A DNA stretch of 35,218 nucleotides, from positions 1 to 35,218 of IMG/VR virus record IMGVR_UViG_3300009164_000019. The stretch is one strand, 5' to 3'. The notes beneath the pieces are model-generated. The model was given only the letters and a program-made list of their open reading frames with translations. It made no database searches and was not told the origin of the DNA. This document shows, piece after piece, positions 30,446 through 35,218 of the stretch. The translations under genes and the position numbers were made by a program. Numbering within the stretch: position 1 is the stretch's first letter; every line of letters begins with the position of its first letter. The DNA comes from a virus.

Positions 30446-30473
30446 ATTTTACACACTTTGCAAGGGCTTGCAA
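30446..30473 (-). promoter_or_regulatory. Sigma-70-like promoter, leftward accessory operon
   Basis: TTGCAA (30468-30473), a 16-base spacer and TAAAAT (30446-30451) on the minus strand, 48 bases before ATG 30398. CTTGCAA occurs twice, spaced by four bases (CTTGCAAGCCCTTGCAAAG), which could also be an operator. Confidence 0.6.
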
Positions 30474-30595
30474 GACAAATAGCGAAATATTTTTTTTTAG
30501 GGCCGGTATTTTGCGGGCATGCGTGACTATTGCGCGCGCGCGGTTTCCCTCTACAGCGGTCAGGCTATAGGCGCGGATTGTCTTAATTGTCATGT

Positions 30596-30624
30596 TTGGT
30601 ACAAATTTATAAGACATATATTAT
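30596..30624 (+). promoter_or_regulatory. Possible weak promoter for the 66-residue gene
   Basis: TTGGTA (30596-30601), a 17-base spacer and TATTAT (30619-30624). The -10 box matches five of six bases; the -35 box only four. It lies inside the AT-rich near-palindrome. Confidence 0.4.
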
Positions 30625-30641
30625 ATGTATGTATGGGTGAC

Positions 30642-30680
30642 CGCCGACGGTGTAGAGCGCCGCCTGCGCCGCCGTTGGCG
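30642..30680. other. GC-rich hairpin with nested stem
   Basis: CGCCGACGG (30642-30650) pairs with CCGTTGGCG (30672-30680), nine pairs with one G-T, and GCGC/GCGC can pair inside the loop. It follows the AT-rich near-palindrome directly and lies upstream of the small plus-strand gene. No T tract follows. Confidence 0.5.
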
Positions 30681-30747
30681 CGGATAAAAACAGAATGACA
30701 ATAGTGCCAATATGACTATTTTGGGGTTTGGCGCTAGAATCGCGGGC

Positions 30748-30948
30748 ATGATAGGTAGACCATGCAAAATTGACACCGTAGCCTTTCGTCGCCCGCTTAC
30801 GCCAGTGGCGCGCGCGGTTTTATTAGCTGCGGGCGCGGGCGATCTTTCGCAAGGCTGGCATGAGCTTTTGTCGATCTACCAGCATTTGCACGCGCTTGGG
30901 TATCGCCCCGGCATGAGGCCCGAAAATATAGCGTTAGTGAAAAAATAG
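30748..30948 (+). CDS. Hypothetical 66-residue protein
   Basis: Starts MIGRPCKIDTVAFRRPLTP and contains GDLSQGWHELLSIYQHLHALGYRPG. The form recalls small phage proteins with a short helical DNA-binding segment; no family is named with confidence. A longer in-frame start at 30712 exists; neither has a clear ribosome site. It stands alone on the plus strand before the repeat array and small terminase gene. Confidence 0.55.
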   Translation: MIGRPCKIDTVAFRRPLTPVARAVLLAAGAGDLSQGWHELLSIYQHLHALGYRPGMRPENIALVKK

Positions 30949-31281
30949 GCATAAAAGCCTGCCCCGCCCCCGTTTATAGGCCCATTAAATAAATTTATAG
31001 CTCCCCGCTCGCTGGCTGGCTGGCTGGCTGGCCCGCTGGCTGGCTGGCTGGCCCGCTGGCTGGCTGGCCCGCTGGCCCGCTGGCCCGCCTGCCAGGACGA
31101 TTTGACATAACGTGGCTTGGTGGCTGGAAGACATGGGGGGGAGGGGGTCTGGCTGGCACGAGAACTTTGCGGTGCCCCCCACCCACAAAAAAAGAGCAAA
31201 ATGGCGTATGTAGTCTACTTACAGCCAAACGGTAGCGATTTGTCCAGCGATGGGTTATAGTCAGTGACAAAGAGGGCCAAT
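30949..31281. other. Non-coding region upstream of the terminase genes
   Basis: About 330 bases without a credible gene. It contains an AT-rich patch (around 30980-31000), the stepwise GCTG/GCCC array (31011-31086), a TTGACA hexamer at 31102 without a good -10 box, a G-rich stretch (31135-31147) that can pair imperfectly with a later C-rich stretch (31175-31184), and the leader of the small terminase. Position and structure fit a packaging recognition site or replication origin; this is inference. Confidence 0.5.
31011..31086. repeat. Stepwise-shortening GCTG/GCCC tetranucleotide array
   Basis: Five consecutive blocks, each made of GCTG units closed by one GCCC. The number of GCTG units falls from 5 to 4 to 3 to 1 to 1, so block lengths are 24, 20, 16, 8 and 8 bases. 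The array is perfect, with no substitutions, and lies in the non-coding region upstream of the small terminase gene. Confidence 0.9.
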
Positions 31282-31635
31282 ATGGACAATCCACCGGTTA
31301 AAGACGGTAGACCCAAACGGTATCGCGCACCGAAGGTGCTGCCGAAGACGGACTACCAGCGGTTGAACGAGTTAAAGCAGATGTTGCTGGATAGCAGTGG
31401 TCGGCGCGTGGTGCAGAAGGTGGTAGACATTGCGATGGACGACGGGCATCCGAGTCAGATGGCCGCGTTGAAGTTGTGTATGGAGCGCACGTTACCGGTG
31501 AGCATGTTTGAGAAGGACAAGGGCCACCGCGGTGCGGTGACGATCAACATCACTGGTATTGGCGAAGTCACCACCGGCGCGATCATAGATGCGACGCCGG
31601 AACCGGAAGACGTAGATGCAGAGGATGCGACCTGA
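31282..31635 (+). CDS. Terminase small subunit
   Basis: A 117-residue protein directly upstream of the large terminase, with stop and start overlapping (TGATG). The basic N-terminus (GRPKRYRAPKVLPK), a helical middle (YQRLNELKQMLLDSSGRRVV, then SQMAALKLCMERTLP) and an acidic C-terminal tail (TPEPEDVDAEDAT) fit a small terminase: DNA binding, oligomerisation, and contact with the large subunit. ATG 31282 with AGAGGG upstream is preferred over GTG 31264. It probably recognises the packaging site, perhaps in the adjacent repeat region. Confidence 0.7.
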   Translation: MDNPPVKDGRPKRYRAPKVLPKTDYQRLNELKQMLLDSSGRRVVQKVVDIAMDDGHPSQMAALKLCMERTLPVSMFEKDKGHRGAVTINITGIGEVTTGAIIDATPEPEDVDAEDAT

Positions 31636-32891
31636 TGGCCGATCTGAACTTCAGTCTGCTGCCCTGGCAGCAAGACGTCTTCAAGGACACCACGCGGTTC
31701 AAGGTCATCGCGGCGGGGCGGCGCTGCGGCAAGTCGAGGCTGGCGGCGACAACGCTGTTGATAGAAGGTCTGCGCTGCCCGCAAGGGTCAGCGGTGCTGT
31801 ATGTCAGCCCGACGATGGGGCAGTCCAGACAGATCATCTGGGATTTGTTGCTCGATCTTGGGAAGGAGGTGATCCAGTCGAGTCACGTCAACAATCTGGA
31901 TATCACGCTGATTAACGGGGCGCGCATCTACGTCAGGGGCGCGGACCGACCGGACACGCTGCGCGGGGTGAGCTTGACGTATGCGGTTCTGGATGAAGTG
32001 GCCGACATCAAGCCGGAGGCGTGGGAGCAGGTCATACGGGCCTCTCTGTCAGACAAAAAAGGCCGCGCCATCTTCATCGGTACTCCCCGTGGCCGCAATT
32101 GGTTCTACGATCTGTTCAATCTGGGGAAGAATGAGACAGATGCCGATTGGAAGTCTTGGCATTTCACGACCAAAGACAATCCGATGATTGATCCGGACGA
32201 GATCGAGAGTGCTAAGAAGACGTTATCGAGCTTCAGTTTCAAGCAGGAATACATGGCGAGTTTTGACACCGCTGGCAGCGACGTCTTCAAAGAGGAGTGG
32301 CTGAAATATGGCGAAGAACCCGAAGTTGGCGGCTACTACATCGCGTGTGATCTCGCGGGGTTTGAAGAAGTCGCCAAGCAAGCAGCGAATTCGCGCAAGA
32401 GGCTCGACGAATCCGCTATCGCAGTGGTCAAGGTTACTGATGATGGCAAGTGGTGGGTTAAAAAGATTGACCACGGTCGTTGGGATATTAAGGAAACGGC
32501 GTCGAATATCCTGATGGCGATCAGGGATTACCGACCGGTGGCGGTGGGGATTGAGCGCGGGGCGTTGAAAAACGCGGTTTTGCCGTATTTGAGTGACTTA
32601 ATGCGGAAAAGTAATGTATATTCCCACATTATTGACCTGACGCATGGCAACCGTAAAAAGGCCGACCGGATCATCTGGTCGCTACAGGGCCGTTTCGAGC
32701 ATGGTCGGGTGATCCTCAACAGTGACGAGGACTTTGACGAATTTATAGACCAGTTGTTGATGTTCCCCGCGCAGGGCGTACACGACGACCTGCCCGACGC
32801 GCTGTCATACATAGACCAGTTAGCGATAACGTCGTATTTTGAGGAACAGGAAGACACCTGGTCACCCATCGACGTAGTGTCGGGAGTCTAA
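31635..32891 (+). CDS. terL: Terminase large subunit
   Basis: A 418-residue packaging motor. The ATPase domain has Walker A AGRRCGKS (27-34), Walker B TYAVLDE (Asp120, Glu121) and the coupling motif IFIGTPRG (147-153). The nuclease domain has YIACDLAG (Asp239), GIERG (Glu307) and VHDDLPDALSY (Asp384, Asp388), the RNase H-like catalytic set. All key residues are present and the length is normal for short-tailed phages. It is coupled to the small subunit and followed at once by the portal gene. Confidence 0.93.
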   Translation: MADLNFSLLPWQQDVFKDTTRFKVIAAGRRCGKSRLAATTLLIEGLRCPQGSAVLYVSPTMGQSRQIIWDLLLDLGKEVIQSSHVNNLDITLINGARIYVRGADRPDTLRGVSLTYAVLDEVADIKPEAWEQVIRASLSDKKGRAIFIGTPRGRNWFYDLFNLGKNETDADWKSWHFTTKDNPMIDPDEIESAKKTLSSFSFKQEYMASFDTAGSDVFKEEWLKYGEEPEVGGYYIACDLAGFEEVAKQAANSRKRLDESAIAVVKVTDDGKWWVKKIDHGRWDIKETASNILMAIRDYRPVAVGIERGALKNAVLPYLSDLMRKSNVYSHIIDLTHGNRKKADRIIWSLQGRFEHGRVILNSDEDFDEFIDQLLMFPAQGVHDDLPDALSYIDQLAITSYFEEQEDTWSPIDVVSGV

Positions 32892-32895
32892 TAAT

Positions 32896-34971
32896 ATGGC
32901 GTTTGAAAAAGACAGCGAAACCGGCGACGAGAACGGCGTCACCGGCGAGTATGAATACGAGCAGCCGAGCGAAAATGATCGCGAGCTGACTTCATTCGTA
33001 ATTGACCACTGCGACCGCTGGCGCACCTACCGCGATACGAACTTTCTGGCGTTGTGGGAGGAATACGAGCGCATCTTTCGCGGCCAATGGTCGGCGCAGG
33101 ACAAGCTGCGCGACTCCGAGCGCAGCCGCATCGTCACGCCAGCCGCGCAGCAGGCGGTGGAAACGCGGCACGCGGAGATCATGGAGGCGATCTTTGGACA
33201 GGGCGACTTTTTCGACATTGAGGACGATCTGCGGGATGTGAACAACAACCCGCTGGACGTGGAGATGTTGAAAGCGCAACTGATGGAAGATTTCAAAGTC
33301 GATAAAATCCGAAAGGCGATCGACCAGATCGAGCTGATGGCCGAGATTTACGGCACCGGCATCGGCGAGATTGCGGTGATTACGGACAAGGTGTTCGTTC
33401 CAGCCACGCAACCGATACCGGGGCAGATGGGCCAAGCGGCGATTGGCGTGCGGGAGAAGGATCGCATCGGCGTCAAGATCGTGCCGGTCAACCCCAAGAA
33501 TTTCCTGTTCGACCCGAACGGCACCAGCATTGATGACTGTCTCGGCGTGGCGATCGAGAAATATATCTCCATCCACAAGATCGTCAAAGGGCAGGAAGAC
33601 GGCATCTACCGCAAGGTGGAGTTAGGCACCGACTCGGAAGACACCAAGCTGGAGCCGACGCAGGAGATCACGCAGTATCGCGACGACAAGGTGCGGTTGC
33701 TGACCTATTACGGTCTGGTGCCGCGCGAGCTGCTGATGAACAGCGACGAGAACAAGGATATCGTCGATCTGTTCCCCGAGAGTTCAGCGCAGGATGAGTA
33801 TTCTGATTTGGTCGAGGCCATCGTGGTCATCGCCAATGAGAGCGTGCTGCTAAAGGCCGAAGAAAGCCCCTACATGATGAAGGATCGTCCGGTGATTAGT
33901 TACCAGGACGACACGGTGCCGAACCGCCTACTCGGGCGCGGCACGATTGAAAAAGCCTACAACATGCAGAAGGCGATCGACGCCCAGGTGCGTAGCCATC
34001 TGGATTCCTTGGCGCTGACAACCAGCCCGATGATTGCGATGGACGCCACACGTCTACCGCGAGGGGCAAAGTTTGAAGTGAAGCCCGGCAAGGCCATCCT
34101 GACCAACGGGGCGCCAGCAGAGATTCTGTATCCGTTCAAGTTTGGCAGCACTGATGGCAACAATCTGGCAACCGCCAAGGCGTTCGAGACCATGCTGCTG
34201 CAAGCGACCGGCACACTGGACTCGCAGGGCATGGTTAGCCAGGGCAACCGCGACGGTGCGGGTATGTCGATGGCGGTGGCGACCATCATCAAGAAATACA
34301 AGCGCACGCTGGTGAACTTCCAAGAGGATTTCCTGATCCCGTTTATCCACAAGGCAGCGTATCGGTATATGCAGTTTGATCCCGAGCGTTATCCGTCTGT
34401 GGACATGAAGTTTATCCCGACCGCGACCTTGGGCATTATTGCGCGGGAATACGAGCAGCAGCAGTTTATCGGTCTGTTGCAGACCTTGGGGCCGGATACG
34501 CCAGTGCTGCCGCTGATCCTGAAGGGTATCTTGGGCAATTCCAGCCTATCCAACCGCTATGAGCTGATTGCCAAACTGGACGAAATGTCGCAACCGAACC
34601 CGGAAGCGCAGCAGATGCAGCAGATGCAGCAGCAGTTGGCGATGCAGTCGGCGCAGTCACAGATCGCGCTCAACACCACGCAGGCCGAGCAGAATCGGGC
34701 CGAGGCTCAGAAATTGCTCACCGAAACGCAATTGATGCCGAAGGAAACGGAGGCCAAGATACTGGCGTCGGTGACCAAGAATCTGCCAAACGCGGATGAT
34801 GCCAACAGCCGCGAGTTTGACAAGCGGGTCAAGATTGCGGAACTGATGCTGAAGGAAGCTGACATTAAGAACAAGAGCAAGATCGTCGAATTGCAGATGC
34901 AAAACAAGCGCGACAGTTTGCGATCAGTTGAGAATGATTTTCTAGACCAATTGTCTGGAGCTTTGAAATGA
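32896..34971 (+). CDS. Portal protein
   Basis: A 691-residue protein directly after the large terminase, the standard position. N-terminal RWRTYRDTNFLALWEEYERIFRG and RSRIVTPAAQQAVETRHAEI, and a central RPVISYQDDTVPNRLLGRGT segment are portal-like. The C-terminal third is helical and Gln-rich (EAQQMQQMQQQLAMQSAQ, about 570-620), which could form the barrel that extends into the capsid. The length is closer to P22-type (around 725) than to T7-type (around 535) portals. Its stop overlaps the fibre ATG. Confidence 0.88.
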   Translation: MAFEKDSETGDENGVTGEYEYEQPSENDRELTSFVIDHCDRWRTYRDTNFLALWEEYERIFRGQWSAQDKLRDSERSRIVTPAAQQAVETRHAEIMEAIFGQGDFFDIEDDLRDVNNNPLDVEMLKAQLMEDFKVDKIRKAIDQIELMAEIYGTGIGEIAVITDKVFVPATQPIPGQMGQAAIGVREKDRIGVKIVPVNPKNFLFDPNGTSIDDCLGVAIEKYISIHKIVKGQEDGIYRKVELGTDSEDTKLEPTQEITQYRDDKVRLLTYYGLVPRELLMNSDENKDIVDLFPESSAQDEYSDLVEAIVVIANESVLLKAEESPYMMKDRPVISYQDDTVPNRLLGRGTIEKAYNMQKAIDAQVRSHLDSLALTTSPMIAMDATRLPRGAKFEVKPGKAILTNGAPAEILYPFKFGSTDGNNLATAKAFETMLLQATGTLDSQGMVSQGNRDGAGMSMAVATIIKKYKRTLVNFQEDFLIPFIHKAAYRYMQFDPERYPSVDMKFIPTATLGIIAREYEQQQFIGLLQTLGPDTPVLPLILKGILGNSSLSNRYELIAKLDEMSQPNPEAQQMQQMQQQLAMQSAQSQIALNTTQAEQNRAEAQKLLTETQLMPKETEAKILASVTKNLPNADDANSREFDKRVKIAELMLKEADIKNKSKIVELQMQNKRDSLRSVENDFLDQLSGALK

Positions 34972-35218
34972 GCATTGTGCCTAACCTGGACGAGATGACC
35001 GACGAAGAAAAGCTCAATGTTCTTGAGTCGGTGCAAAAATCAATTGCGGATAGCAAAGAAATTCAAAAACAGAAAATCGCCGCGAATGTTGATCTGGTTG
35101 TTCAAGCACTCAAAAAGATTGAATCTGATATTCGATCCCGTTTTGATGACGTTGGTTTTGCCATTGAAAAGCGCGTGTCCACGATCAAAGACGGGCGCGA
35201 TGGCGCCGATGGACGGGA
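34968..35218 (+). CDS. Tail fibre, N-terminal part (continues at position 1)
   Basis: The ATG at 34968 overlaps the portal stop (ATGA). The gene stays open to the contig end and continues in phase at position 2. The N-terminus (starting MSIVPNLDEMTDEEK) is predicted helical, rich in Lys, Glu and Asp, and reads like a coiled-coil trimerisation or virion-attachment segment before the collagen-like stem. There is no homology call for this part. Its position next to the portal and its fusion to fibre modules indicate the end anchored to the virion. A GTG at 80 could be mistaken for the start, but only because the contig is cut there. Confidence 0.88.
   Translation, partial: MSIVPNLDEMTDEEKLNVLESVQKSIADSKEIQKQKIAANVDLVVQALKKIESDIRSRFDDVGFAIEKRVSTIKDGRDGADGR
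35096..35218. repeat. Terminal direct repeat, right copy
   Basis: Exact copy of positions 1-123. It lies inside the start of the fibre gene, 128 bases after its ATG, and overlaps the other end of the contig without changing the frame. Confidence 0.95.

Larger units (their letters stand above)
30399..30747. other. Intergenic control region between accessory operon and small plus-strand gene
   Basis: About 350 bases that hold the leftward promoter, a run of nine T, a GCGCGCGCG tract, an AT-rich near-palindrome (ACATATATTATATGT around 30614-30628), a weak rightward promoter and a GC-rich hairpin (30642-30680). No convincing gene is seen. The change from AT-rich to GC-rich hairpin is compatible with a replication origin or dense regulation, but no iterons or DnaA boxes were recognised. 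Confidence 0.5.

Noticed and set aside
30399-30617. Longer N-terminus for the 104-residue accessory gene
   Set aside because: It would place the promoter and a nine-T run inside the gene, while ATG 30398 has a strong ribosome site.
31011-31086. CRISPR array
   Set aside because: Units are 4 bases with no spacers; this is a tetranucleotide array.
31102-31130. TTGACA hexamer as a late promoter for the terminase genes
   Set aside because: No acceptable -10 box at 16-19 bases.
30995-31294. Minus-strand open frames over the GCTG/GCCC array
   Set aside because: The translation is only Pro-Ala-Ser-Gln low complexity caused by the repeat; no ribosome site or homology-like motif.
1-35218. Lysogeny genes, T7-like RNA polymerase, tRNA genes
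   Set aside because: Looked for and not seen; no integrase or repressor motifs, no single-subunit RNA polymerase, no tRNA cloverleaf noticed by eye.

Overview
The window is a complete, circularly closed genome of a tailed bacteriophage, about 35,095 bp long. The first 123 bases are repeated exactly at the end, and one tail-fibre gene runs across the junction. The phage probably has a short tail (podovirus-like). It encodes a large and a small terminase, a portal of about 690 residues, a scaffold, a capsid protein, tail-tube/nozzle-like proteins and three large Gln/Ala/Gly-rich internal (ejection) proteins, but no tape-measure, sheath or baseplate genes. No integrase, repressor or phage RNA polymerase is visible. 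Near-consensus sigma-70 promoters and clear Shine-Dalgarno sites point to a Gram-negative, probably proteobacterial host and transcription by host RNA polymerase. The host is inferred, not shown.

Layout. 31282-34971 (+) holds the small terminase, large terminase and portal. They lead into the fibre gene (34968 through the ends to 2581), which carries a collagen-like stretch, a NTAVG-type repeat region and a C-terminal S74 self-cleaving chaperone. 2592-7054 (+) carries small proteins, scaffold, capsid protein, a possible decoration protein and a run of tiny basic or Cys-rich proteins. 7051-10210 holds tail proteins and a second fibre. 10226-15886 holds a GNAT-like protein and three internal virion proteins. 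15886-17869 is the lysis cassette, with small membrane proteins, a 3TM-type holin and a GH108 endolysin.

The next block (17866-21613) is on the minus strand and has a VRR-NUC nuclease, a 5-methylcytosine methyltransferase locus, an HNH endonuclease, a SNF2-type helicase and five tiny genes. A divergent promoter at 21640-21692 drives this block leftward. It also drives the replication block (21723-27881, +) rightward: a Cas4/AddB-like nuclease, a putative ssDNA-binding protein, a family A DNA polymerase and a primase-helicase. A minus-strand accessory operon of small genes (27911-30398) follows. After it come one small plus-strand gene and a non-coding stretch with a stepwise-shortening GCTG/GCCC array just before the small terminase.

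The most unusual part is the methyltransferase locus (19946-21359). Two overlapping genes appear to share the DNA in different frames. Both are broken at the same run of nine G, and removing one G would repair both. A 459-bp insertion carrying an HNH endonuclease then interrupts both, yet it keeps both frames in phase and leaves the methyltransferase frame open all the way through.
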